A DNA stretch of 64,000 bases from Hyphomonadaceae bacterium (GTDB lineage Bacteria > Pseudomonadota > Alphaproteobacteria > Caulobacterales > Maricaulaceae), in the NCBI GenBank assembly GCA_013001295.1, contig JABDMW010000037.1, positions 1 to 64,000 on the forward strand, given 5' to 3'. A program made the position numbers and the translations under genes. The notes under the pieces were generated by a model. The model searched no databases and was not told the DNA's origin. It saw nothing but the letters and a program-made list of their open reading frames with translations. Of this stretch, positions 44,289 to 52,791 are shown in pieces (positions within the stretch are counted from its first letter, which is position 1; every line of letters starts with the position of its first letter).

Positions 44289-47200
44289 TGGACAATTTGC
44301 TAAAATATGCCCGGGCTGGTGGGGAAATCAGTGTTGGAGAATTGCCGGACGGCGCCGACGCTTTGGTGTTTGCTCAAGGATTGCGTCTGCGGGGCGGCGT
44401 AGGCGTCTTTGTTGCCAGCGACGATAGCCGGGCAGCAGCGTTCAAAAATGCGCTTAAGTTTTTTGGATCTGATATCGATATTTTGGAATTCCCATCCTGG
44501 GACTGTCTTCCTTACGACCGGATATCGCCGAGCCGGACAATCGCAGCGCGACGTGCGGGAACGCTCTATCAATTGAGTCAGTTAAAATCAGCCAAGCCGA
44601 CAGCCCTGATTACAACGATAAACGCTATTACGCAGCGTGTGCCGCCGAGGGATGTGTTGGTGAATGCGGGAATGCATCTTAAAAAATCAGGTTCATATGT
44701 GCGTGAAGACATCGAGCAGTATTTCACGATGAACGGATATACCCGGGCATCAACTGTGATTGAGCCGGGAGATTTCGCTATAAGGGGCGGTCTGATCGAT
44801 GTTTTTCCGCCGGGATTTGATGCACCAATGCGTCTCGATTTTTTCGGAGATGAGCTGGAGACATTGCGTTCATTTGACGTCGAAACACAGATGTCGACAT
44901 CACATCATGATGAGCTTGTTCTTTCGCCGGTCAGCGAGGTCTTCCTCAATGCTGAAACAATGGCGCAATTTCGCAAAAGTTACATTGCGGCATTTGGCGG
45001 AGGCCTATCCGCCGACCCGGTGTATGCGGCTGTATCTCAAGGGATACGATATCAAGGCCTCGAACATTGGTTGCCGCTCCTGTATCCGGCAATGGAAACC
45101 TTGGTCAACTTTGTCCCGCAGTCAGCTTTATGGGCATTTGATGATCAATGTCAGCAAGCCCGCGCCGAACGTGAAGACCTGATCGCAGATTATTATCAAG
45201 CTCGAGCAGAGCTTGGTGTCGACAGCAAAGAATCGTCTTACCGAGCACTACCACCCGATCAGACATACGTTTTGGGCGATGAATACGCTACGCTGATCGA
45301 GGATCTGGATCGACGGCAACATTCTCCATTTACGGTTCCGGAAGGCGCGCGAGCGCTCAATTTGGGCGGCACACCCGCTCGAAACTTTGGAAAAGAGCGT
45401 CAAACTGAAGGCGTGAATGTTTTTGATATCGCGACACAACACTTAAAAGACGTCGCAAAAACGGGACAGCGATTGCTTGTGGCGTCATGGACGGCCGGCT
45501 CCAGCGAACGCATGGGCGGGGTTTTTGCTGATCACGGCCTCGTCATCGGAGAACTGGACAAAGCTGGCGATTTTGCTTCCGTTCAACCAGGTCAAATCAA
45601 ACGCGTTATCCTGCCCATAGAGAACGGCTTCACTTTTGGTGATCTCAGTATTTTAAGTGAACAGGACATTCTTGGTGATCGTCTCGTCCGGCGCGGCCGA
45701 CGCACAAAGGGCAAAAATTTCATCGCGGAAGCATCAGTTCTGCAAGAGGGCGATTTGGTCATTCATATCGATCACGGATTGGGGCGCTATATCGGGCTTA
45801 AGTCCCTGGATGTTCAAAACGCTCCCCATGATTGCCTGGAAATTGAATATGCAGGCGCGAGTACCCTGTATCTTCCTGTTGAAAATATAGAACTTTTATC
45901 GCGGTATGGCGCCGGTGGTGAAAATCCGGTTCTTGATCGGCTTGGTGGGACGGCGTGGCAGTCGCGCAAAGCCAAGGCCAAAAACCGCCTTAAAGACATG
46001 GCGGCTGAGCTCATCAAGGTTGCCGCGGCCCGGGCGCTAAAGACTAGCGAAAAGGTGGATATTCCAGAGGGGGCCTTTGCGGAATTCAGCGCGCGTTTCC
46101 CCTATGCCGAGACCCAGGACCAATTAAATGCGATTGAAGATGTCGTCACTGATTTATCCAGTGGTCGGCCAATGGATAGGCTTGTTTGCGGCGATGTCGG
46201 ATTTGGGAAAACCGAAGTGGCGCTCCGAGCTGCATTTTTGATGGCGATGTCGGGTAAGCAGGTCGCTGTTGTGGCTCCGACAACAATTTTGTGCCGTCAA
46301 CATTTCGCAACCTTCGCAGAACGGTTTAAAGGCTTGCCGGTAAAAATCCGGCAATTATCGCGCCTGGTCCCGTCCGGAAAGGCCAAAACGACCCGTGAAG
46401 AAATCGCAAACGGGCAATGCGATATTGTCATCGGTACCCATGCGCTTTTGGCCAAATCCATTTCATTTTCTGACCTGGGGCTGCTCATTGTCGATGAAGA
46501 ACAGAGATTCGGCGTGCAGCACAAAGAACGACTGAAAGCGCTCCGCGCCAATGTGCATGTTTTAACGCTGACTGCGACGCCGATTCCACGCACGCTGCAA
46601 ATGGCTCTATCGGGCATTCGCGATTTATCTCTGATAGCCACGCCGCCCGTCGACCGACTTGCGGTACGCACCTATATCACGCCTTATGACACGGTCATCC
46701 TGCGTGAGGCTTTGTTGCGGGAGAAATACAGGGGCGGGCAGAGCTTCTTTGTTGTGCCGCGTATCGCGGATTTGCGGCGTTGTGAGGAGTTTCTCAAAAA
46801 ACATGTTCCCGAGGTCAGTTATGTGATGGCCCATGGTCGAATGGCGCCGGCCGCATTGGAAGATGTTATGACAGCCTTTTATGACCGGCAATATGATGTT
46901 TTGCTGTCGACGTCGATTATTGAGAGCGGCATTGACATCCCATCGGCCAACACAATGATTATTTACCGCTCCGACCGGTTTGGTTTGGCACAACTTTATC
47001 AGATGCGGGGCCGGGTTGGCCGCTCGAAAACCCGGGCATATGCCTACCTCACGACACCGGACGACGCCGCGATGACACCAGGCGCGTTGCGCCGCATGAA
47101 GATATTGCAGTCGCTTGATACGCTCGGGGCCGGGTTCTCGCTTGCTAGCCATGATTTGGATATGCGGGGCGGTGGTAATCCGCTCGGTGAAGAACAATCG

Positions 47201-47740
47201 GGTCATATCAAGGACTTAGGCGTAGAACTTTATCAACATATGCTCGAAGAAGCCGTCGCGGAATTACGTCAGGATGAAACAGTCTTGAATCGGTCCTGGT
47301 CACCGCAGGTCAATGTCGGCGTACCTATATTGATTCCTGACGACTATGTCGCCGATTTGAACGTAAGATTGTCGCTTTACCGTCGTATGTCGGAATTGAC
47401 CAATGACGATGAAGGCAACGCATTCGCTGCCGAATTGATCGACCGGTTTGGTGTGCTACCACAGGAAGTGAAAAATCTATTGCAAGTGCTGTCGATCAAA
47501 CGGTTGGCGAAAACGGCATTTATCGAAAAAATCGACGCAGGTCCAAAGGGGGCCGTGTACACGTTCCGGCATCAGGATGTTAAAGATCCTGCTCTCATCT
47601 TGGGTGCGATCAATAATCATCCAAACTGGCGATTGAGGCCGGATCAAACTGTCTTGGTTCTCGGACGGTTGGATGACCCAACGGCGCGGTTAAATCAGGT
47701 TCATTCGACGTTGAAAGCGCTGCAACCGCCAAACGCTTAA
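44288..47740 (+). CDS. mfd: Transcription-repair coupling factor Mfd
   Basis: Translocase that removes stalled RNA polymerase and recruits UvrA. The 1150-residue protein has the UvrB-like N-terminal modules (LEFPSWDCLPYDRISPS, GDFAIRGGLIDVFPPG) and the RNA polymerase-interacting CarD-like domain (GDLVIHIDHGLGRYIGL). The RecG-type helicase core follows: motif I VCGDVGFGKTEVALRAAF, II LIVDEEQRFGV, III LTATPIPRTLQMA and VI MRGRVGRSKTRAYAYL. The C-terminal TRCF domain is present. Length equals E. coli Mfd (1148). Coupled to sdhE by TAATG. Confidence 0.98.
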   Translation: MDNLLKYARAGGEISVGELPDGADALVFAQGLRLRGGVGVFVASDDSRAAAFKNALKFFGSDIDILEFPSWDCLPYDRISPSRTIAARRAGTLYQLSQLKSAKPTALITTINAITQRVPPRDVLVNAGMHLKKSGSYVREDIEQYFTMNGYTRASTVIEPGDFAIRGGLIDVFPPGFDAPMRLDFFGDELETLRSFDVETQMSTSHHDELVLSPVSEVFLNAETMAQFRKSYIAAFGGGLSADPVYAAVSQGIRYQGLEHWLPLLYPAMETLVNFVPQSALWAFDDQCQQARAEREDLIADYYQARAELGVDSKESSYRALPPDQTYVLGDEYATLIEDLDRRQHSPFTVPEGARALNLGGTPARNFGKERQTEGVNVFDIATQHLKDVAKTGQRLLVASWTAGSSERMGGVFADHGLVIGELDKAGDFASVQPGQIKRVILPIENGFTFGDLSILSEQDILGDRLVRRGRRTKGKNFIAEASVLQEGDLVIHIDHGLGRYIGLKSLDVQNAPHDCLEIEYAGASTLYLPVENIELLSRYGAGGENPVLDRLGGTAWQSRKAKAKNRLKDMAAELIKVAAARALKTSEKVDIPEGAFAEFSARFPYAETQDQLNAIEDVVTDLSSGRPMDRLVCGDVGFGKTEVALRAAFLMAMSGKQVAVVAPTTILCRQHFATFAERFKGLPVKIRQLSRLVPSGKAKTTREEIANGQCDIVIGTHALLAKSISFSDLGLLIVDEEQRFGVQHKERLKALRANVHVLTLTATPIPRTLQMALSGIRDLSLIATPPVDRLAVRTYITPYDTVILREALLREKYRGGQSFFVVPRIADLRRCEEFLKKHVPEVSYVMAHGRMAPAALEDVMTAFYDRQYDVLLSTSIIESGIDIPSANTMIIYRSDRFGLAQLYQMRGRVGRSKTRAYAYLTTPDDAAMTPGALRRMKILQSLDTLGAGFSLASHDLDMRGGGNPLGEEQSGHIKDLGVELYQHMLEEAVAELRQDETVLNRSWSPQVNVGVPILIPDDYVADLNVRLSLYRRMSELTNDDEGNAFAAELIDRFGVLPQEVKNLLQVLSIKRLAKTAFIEKIDAGPKGAVYTFRHQDVKDPALILGAINNHPNWRLRPDQTVLVLGRLDDPTARLNQVHSTLKALQPPNA

Positions 47741-47741
47741 A

Positions 47742-49025
47742 TTATGCGGCTGAAGTCTGTAAACCCATATTATTCAATGTGTTAAGAGAGACTTCTAATT
47801 TTACTTTCAGTGCATCATTGGTCAAAGGATCAGTGATCGCGGCACATTCTAGTATCGACGAAATACGATTGGTGACCGAGCGAAGTTGATCCGGTGTTTG
47901 TCCCGGGAAGGCCACAGCAAATACGCCGTTATCCAACCGCCCGACAAGATCCTGAAGTCGCAACAGGTTTTTAATAAGGTTGGCGACTTGTTGGTAAGCG
48001 CTTGTGAGCGAGACTTTACTCAACTGGTCGTTGTCAAATTTAACCCGGATAAGGCATAATGATATCGGCAGCGTTTTAGGCCCGTAATACGCGTTGAGAC
48101 GCTTGAGATGTGTATTGAAGAATTTGCTGTTGTACAGACCTGTGGCTTGATCGAAGCAAGCGTCGCCGCCAAGATTTCCAAAGACCCGCTTTAAATTTGT
48201 GTGGGTTCGATGAAAGTTGGCTTGTTCCGTTACTCGGGCCCGAATTTCATCAACATGAGATTCTGAGCTGATGACATCGCTAATTCCGTGCTCATAAGCT
48301 GTGTCACGGTCTGTAAATGTTCGTCCATTCACCAAGAGTAGGGCAGGTACATGAAATAAACTGGCATTTTTCCGCATCGTTTCAGCAACAGTAAATGCCG
48401 GTTCCGTTGATTCCAACCCATTCATAACCACGGCATCGAAGGTCTTTTCATACAGATAATCAAATGCGGTAAAAGAGGTAAACGCCGCGATGACTTGGAC
48501 ATTGTTCTTTTGAAGCGCATTGATGATCACCATGAATTCCGGCGACGCTTTTCCGATAAAAAGAATGGAAAGTTGCTCCTTATTTTCATCCGGCACGATC
48601 GATGTATCGAATCCGAAGTTTTGATTTAAGGTTTTCAATCTCAGGGAAATTTCGCGTTCCATCTCTGATAATCGGATGAGCGCAGCTGCCCGCATGAAGA
48701 TTTGTTCGGGGTGACATGGACGCATCAAGACCGAGTCAAATTCTTCAATTTCAAAAGGCGGAATAGAAGATACAAGGGCCAACACAGGAATGTTGAAATC
48801 TGGAAATGCGCTCTGAACACGGTCTAGAATGGTGACGTAATCGACATCGTCGTCTTGAAGCGCCAAGATAATGCATTTGGGCATCGACGAAGGCAGGCGG
48901 GTTGCCGTGACCGTATCAAAGGTCAAATTTCTTGGGATGAGCCCTTTCTCAATGATGATTTGATTAAGGCTAGGGTCAGGTGTCGATGAGGCGCCAATAA
49001 TTAATATTGAGTTTTCAACACGCAT
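47742..49025 (-). CDS. REC-REC-GGDEF protein, catalytically inert, I-site kept
   Basis: A 427-residue protein with the domain order of PleD and PopA: two receiver-like domains (about 5-120 and 150-270) and a GGDEF domain (about 290-420). All canonical active residues are missing. The first receiver has CIILALQDDD where the phospho-Asp strand should be; the second has AVVMNGLES with Asn for Asp. The GGDEF signature is DNGVF (365-369), so cyclase activity is not expected. The allosteric c-di-GMP I-site RxxD is present at the correct distance (RLQD, 356-359). Caulobacter PopA is a c-di-GMP effector of this architecture with a degenerate active site, so an effector role is likely. Orthology to PopA is not shown. 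Confidence 0.82.
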   Translation of the reverse strand: MRVENSILIIGASSTPDPSLNQIIIEKGLIPRNLTFDTVTATRLPSSMPKCIILALQDDDVDYVTILDRVQSAFPDFNIPVLALVSSIPPFEIEEFDSVLMRPCHPEQIFMRAAALIRLSEMEREISLRLKTLNQNFGFDTSIVPDENKEQLSILFIGKASPEFMVIINALQKNNVQVIAAFTSFTAFDYLYEKTFDAVVMNGLESTEPAFTVAETMRKNASLFHVPALLLVNGRTFTDRDTAYEHGISDVISSESHVDEIRARVTEQANFHRTHTNLKRVFGNLGGDACFDQATGLYNSKFFNTHLKRLNAYYGPKTLPISLCLIRVKFDNDQLSKVSLTSAYQQVANLIKNLLRLQDLVGRLDNGVFAVAFPGQTPDQLRSVTNRISSILECAAITDPLTNDALKVKLEVSLNTLNNMGLQTSAA

Positions 49026-49098
49026 GGTCAGAGAGTCCTTAAAGAATCAGTGTTCCTATTCATAGTCCGCTCACGGTTATCGAGATGTAAACAGCATT

Positions 49099-49127
49099 AA
49101 AAAAGCGGCCATGCAGACCGCTTTTTT
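49099..49127 (-). terminator. Intrinsic terminator after the M2 peptidase gene
   Basis: AAAAAAGCGG at 49099-49108 pairs with CCGCTTTTTT at 49118-49127 around a 9-base loop. It lies 20 bases beyond the stop of the minus-strand peptidase gene and has A/T runs on both sides. Confidence 0.88.
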
Positions 49128-49147
49128 TGTGGATAAGTATGGCTGAC

Positions 49148-51049
49148 CTACCAGCCGCACGTCCGGTCTTTATTTTCTTCTTTTAAATAGGTCATGAGCG
49201 GATCGAAATAAGCCACGATTGCAGATCCGTCCATTTTTGACTTTCCGGTAAATGCCTCCAAGGCTTCCGGCCAAGGCTTGGACGAGCCCATTTTCATCAT
49301 TCCCTCAAAACGACTGCCAACTTCTTTGTTGCCGTAAATCGAACATCTGTGAAGTGGTCCTTCAACACCCGCTATTTCACATGCCGCCTGATGGAACTGG
49401 AACTGTAAAATGTGGGCGAGGAAATACCGCATATACGGTGTATTACCTGGAATGTGATATTTGGCGCCTGGATCGAACGCGTTAGCAGGGCGGTCACCTG
49501 GTGATCGCAATCCTTGATACTTTTCCCGCAATTCCCACCATCCGGCATTGTATTCATCCGGTGCGTATTCGCCATTGAAGACTTTCCAACGCCACTGGTC
49601 GACCATCAGACCGAATGGGAGGAAGGCGACCTTTTCCATGGCCTGCGCCATCAACAAGTTGAGGTCAGCCGATGCATCCGGAACCGCATTTTCATCCAAT
49701 AGACCGATTTTCACAAGATAATCGGGTGTAATTGACAAACTGATCATGTCACCAATGGCTTCATGGAATCCGTCATTTGCGCCGTCTTTGTAATAAACCG
49801 GCTGATTTTTATATGCGCGTTGATAGAAATTATGCCCAAGTTCGTGATGGACGGTTTTAAAGTCTTCCGAGTTAATCTTGATGCACATTTTTATCCGGAT
49901 GTCATCTTTATCGTCGATATCCCAAGCCGACGCATGGCAAACAACTTCCCGATCTTTTGGTTTCACGAAAAGAGACCGGTCCCAAAATGTTTGTGGTAAC
50001 GGGTCAAATCCCAGGCTGGTGAAAAACTTTTCACCCACTTTCACCATTTCGATCTCGTCATACCCTGCATCAAGGATGAGTTGAGTTTCATCGATACTTG
50101 GCGCATCCGGATTAGGGACAACCATATCGTAGATATTGCCCCAGGATTGTCCCCACATATTACCAAGGAGATCTGCTCGTATCGGCTGATCCAACGGAAC
50201 AATGTCATCGCCGTAATTTTCATTTAGCTTCGCGCGAACATGACAATGAAGCTCGTCATAAAGAGGTTTCACTTGGCCCCACAACCGGTCCGCTTCTTTG
50301 GTGAAGTCATCAGCGGGCATGTCATAACCGGAGCGCCAGAGAGCACCGGCGTCTTTATATCCCAATTCGTTTGAACCCTCATTAATGATCTCGACCATCC
50401 GGCTGTATTCATTTTTCATCGGTGGTGAAATTTTACGCCAGCCTTCCCATACCGCTCGTAGTTCTTTTGGGTCGCGCGATTTAGCGATAATATCCGACGC
50501 TTGACCTAAATTGATAATAGCATCTGCATTGTCTTCATACATGTCTGCGAATTGCGGATCATTGCTTTTATATTTGAATTTACCTTTACCATAGGCTGAG
50601 TTTAGGTTCGTCTGGATGGTCGACAATTCTTTTGCGGCACCTGGTTTGTCGGGCGCAGGGAAATTGCTACCTCTTTTGAGCCCGTCGATTTTTCGTGCCA
50701 TATCGGCTGGTAAGGTCAGGTCATTAAAACGTTTGGCATCATTGGCGAGTTTCGTCGAGAGCAGTGCGCCCTCCGCACCGATTTTGGACGTTAGCCAATC
50801 CGTATCATCGGTGATAAAATTGGCATTTATCCAGTAAATGCGGGCCGCTTCGGCATTCAGTTCAACAATTTTCTTTTCCGCTTTTTCCAAAAATTCTTTG
50901 GCTTCCTGTAGCGTCGGCTCGGATTTTACCTCAGCTTTGACAATCGGTGTTTCCGTTTCAACCTCGATGGGCATTTCCGTAGCCGTCTCTTGACAAGACG
51001 CAATAAGAATAGATGAACTGGCGGCTGCGAGAAGAAGAATTTTTTTCAT
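49148..51049 (-). CDS. M2-family peptidyl-dipeptidase lipoprotein (ACE-like)
   Basis: Zinc metallopeptidase of the angiotensin-converting-enzyme family. The 633-residue protein has a lipoprotein signal (MKKILLLAAASSSILIASC; lipobox IASC) and the zinc motif VHHELGHNFYQ (H402, E403, H406) with the third ligand Glu430 in DGFHEAIGDMISLS. The PVYYKDGANDGFHEA segment and late GNTPYMRYFLAHILQFQFH match bacterial M2 enzymes. It is probably a periplasmic or outer-membrane dipeptidyl carboxypeptidase acting on imported peptides. Monocistronic, with its own terminator, and divergent from hemH. Confidence 0.93.
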   Translation of the reverse strand: MKKILLLAAASSSILIASCQETATEMPIEVETETPIVKAEVKSEPTLQEAKEFLEKAEKKIVELNAEAARIYWINANFITDDTDWLTSKIGAEGALLSTKLANDAKRFNDLTLPADMARKIDGLKRGSNFPAPDKPGAAKELSTIQTNLNSAYGKGKFKYKSNDPQFADMYEDNADAIINLGQASDIIAKSRDPKELRAVWEGWRKISPPMKNEYSRMVEIINEGSNELGYKDAGALWRSGYDMPADDFTKEADRLWGQVKPLYDELHCHVRAKLNENYGDDIVPLDQPIRADLLGNMWGQSWGNIYDMVVPNPDAPSIDETQLILDAGYDEIEMVKVGEKFFTSLGFDPLPQTFWDRSLFVKPKDREVVCHASAWDIDDKDDIRIKMCIKINSEDFKTVHHELGHNFYQRAYKNQPVYYKDGANDGFHEAIGDMISLSITPDYLVKIGLLDENAVPDASADLNLLMAQAMEKVAFLPFGLMVDQWRWKVFNGEYAPDEYNAGWWELREKYQGLRSPGDRPANAFDPGAKYHIPGNTPYMRYFLAHILQFQFHQAACEIAGVEGPLHRCSIYGNKEVGSRFEGMMKMGSSKPWPEALEAFTGKSKMDGSAIVAYFDPLMTYLKEENKDRTCGW

Positions 51050-51076
51050 TTCTGACCCTATTCGATTTAGAAAAAC

Positions 51077-51095
51077 ATTGCTTTAGTAAAGTAAT
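51077..51095. promoter_or_regulatory. Imperfect inverted repeat between M2 peptidase and hemH
   Basis: ATTgCTTTAGTAAAGtAAT is a 19-base inverted repeat with one mismatched pair (lower case) around a central G. It starts 28 bases upstream of the peptidase ATG and ends 61 bases upstream of the hemH GTG. It could be an operator or chance in AT-rich DNA. Confidence 0.25.
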
Positions 51096-51156
51096 CTCTA
51101 TTGGTAAGGATACCGTACAAAACGTCAAGAGTATGACTGTTTTTGAAAGGGTTAAA

Positions 51157-52167
51157 GTGACAGATAAAACCGGTATATTATTGGTGAATTTGGGATCGCC
51201 ATCGAGTCCCACAACGAAAGCGGTTCGGAAATATCTGTTTCAGTTTCTGCACGATAAAAACGTTATCGAATTAACCCGTTGGTTATGGTGTCCGATTCTG
51301 CATGGCGTGATTTTACGCACGCGCCCGAAAAGATCTGCTGAGGCCTATGCTAAAATTTGGCGCAAAGAAGCGGACGGAGCGTTTGCTGATGAAGCGCCAC
51401 TTGTTGAAATAACACGCGCGCAGGCCGCCAAGCTCCGCGAACGACTGCCCGACTATCCCATCGAAATCGGAATGCGGTACGGTCAACCGTCCCTTCAGCA
51501 CGCGATTGAACGCTTAAGCGGTCAGGGATGCGGCCGCATCGTTGTGCTGCCCTTATACCCCCAATATGCCGGAGCGACGACCCGGTCTGTCGAACAGGAA
51601 ATTGCGAAACTTGTCAGCAAGGATAGAGAAGGTGCCGGCAATGGCTGGCCTGAAATTAAAATTCTTGAACATTATTATGATGACCCTGGTTATATTAATG
51701 CCATAGTTGACAGCTTGACATCGCATCTTGGGACATTGGATTTCACACCTGACAATGTGCTGGTTTCGTTTCATGGTATTCCTGTATCCAGCGTTCAAAA
51801 GGGTGACCCTTATCAAGATCATTGTCAGGCAACATTTGACTTATTGCAGGCACATCCGGATATGGAAACGGTCAATTTGAAACTCACTTTTCAGTCCCGT
51901 TTCGGACCCAAAGAATGGCTCTCACCGTATACATTAACCACTTTACAGGAAATGCCGTCACAAGGACTAAAAAAAGCAGTCGTTATTGCGCCGGGTTTTC
52001 CGGCCGATTGTCTGGAAACACTAGAAGAAATTGCCATGGAGGCGGAAGAGGAGTTCTACGAGAAAGGCGGAGAAAAATTCTCCGTCGTACCATGCTTAAA
52101 TGACAGCGCCGCACACATCGATGTATTGCAATACCTGATCGAAACGCGATTATTGGGAAGTTGGTAA
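51157..52167 (+). CDS. hemH: Ferrochelatase
   Basis: Inserts ferrous iron into protoporphyrin IX. I prefer GTG 51157 (GAAAGGG 5 bases upstream), giving 336 residues that begin MTDKTGILLVNLGSPSSP; an ATG at 51133 has no well-placed ribosome site. Family segments are the N-terminal LLVNLGSP, GMRYGQPSLQHAIERL, VLPLYPQYAGATTRSV, the metal-binding His in VSFHGIPVSS, TFQSRFGPKEWLSPYT and VIAPGFPADCLETLEEI. The end overlaps the convergent kinase-like gene by 18 bases. Confidence 0.94.
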   Translation: MTDKTGILLVNLGSPSSPTTKAVRKYLFQFLHDKNVIELTRWLWCPILHGVILRTRPKRSAEAYAKIWRKEADGAFADEAPLVEITRAQAAKLRERLPDYPIEIGMRYGQPSLQHAIERLSGQGCGRIVVLPLYPQYAGATTRSVEQEIAKLVSKDREGAGNGWPEIKILEHYYDDPGYINAIVDSLTSHLGTLDFTPDNVLVSFHGIPVSSVQKGDPYQDHCQATFDLLQAHPDMETVNLKLTFQSRFGPKEWLSPYTLTTLQEMPSQGLKKAVVIAPGFPADCLETLEEIAMEAEEEFYEKGGEKFSVVPCLNDSAAHIDVLQYLIETRLLGSW

Positions 52168-52791
52168 ACTATCACGAACGAGTTGGATTAAGTCGGTTTT
52201 TTTGCTGATATAACGGGCCTCTAATTCTATATCAGCGAGATTTCTGTACATCCCGTCCCTCATCACCAACAATGAAGGATACAGAGACATCATGCTCTCT
52301 TCATTGCTCTTTCCTGAAACCAAGTGATAGTGGTCTCCCCAGATTAATGGTTTAGGTGATGACTTAAACAGAGAGATCAATCGCTCTAAATCGTCTGGCC
52401 GCGCAGCGAGATAAATTATCAGATAATTGTCAGTCAGTTGAGCCAGGGTTTCCTCCGGTAAATAAATAATGCTCCCGGTTGTGTCCAGAACGAGATTTCC
52501 GTCTTGGTCATCGGCCTTTTGTGTCAATTCGATTTCGAGTGCCAGATATTCCGCAGCCCTATCTTGATAGCCCTTTTGATATGGATGTCCCATCCATTCC
52601 GCTGACAATGAAATGGAGGAAAGTGACAGGCTTTCCTGAATTCGGTCATCGACTTCATAATGGTGAAACCCATGACGGCTTTTGAACCGACGTGCCCAAT
52701 GGCTCTTGCCAATATTAGACATTCCAATCAGCGCAATCCGAAGATTGTTATCCTTCAGACGTTTGTCAAATTCGGATTGAGTGAGAAGCAT
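52150..52791 (-). CDS. P-loop kinase-like protein (shikimate kinase fold)
   Basis: A 213-residue protein with a Walker A loop (LIGMSNIGKSHWARRF) followed by YEVDDRIQESL, the position of the Asp pair in shikimate kinases. Further on are a beta strand NLVLDTTGSIIYL and a lid-like region (RPDDLERLISLFKSSPKPLIWG). The fold resembles shikimate or gluconate kinases, but the conserved shikimate-binding Arg/Gly-Gly motifs are not evident, so the substrate is unknown. Its ATG directly follows the thrC stop codon (no gap), so it may be coexpressed with thrC. Confidence 0.75.
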   Translation of the reverse strand: MLLTQSEFDKRLKDNNLRIALIGMSNIGKSHWARRFKSRHGFHHYEVDDRIQESLSLSSISLSAEWMGHPYQKGYQDRAAEYLALEIELTQKADDQDGNLVLDTTGSIIYLPEETLAQLTDNYLIIYLAARPDDLERLISLFKSSPKPLIWGDHYHLVSGKSNEESMMSLYPSLLVMRDGMYRNLADIELEARYISKKTDLIQLVRDSLPTSQ

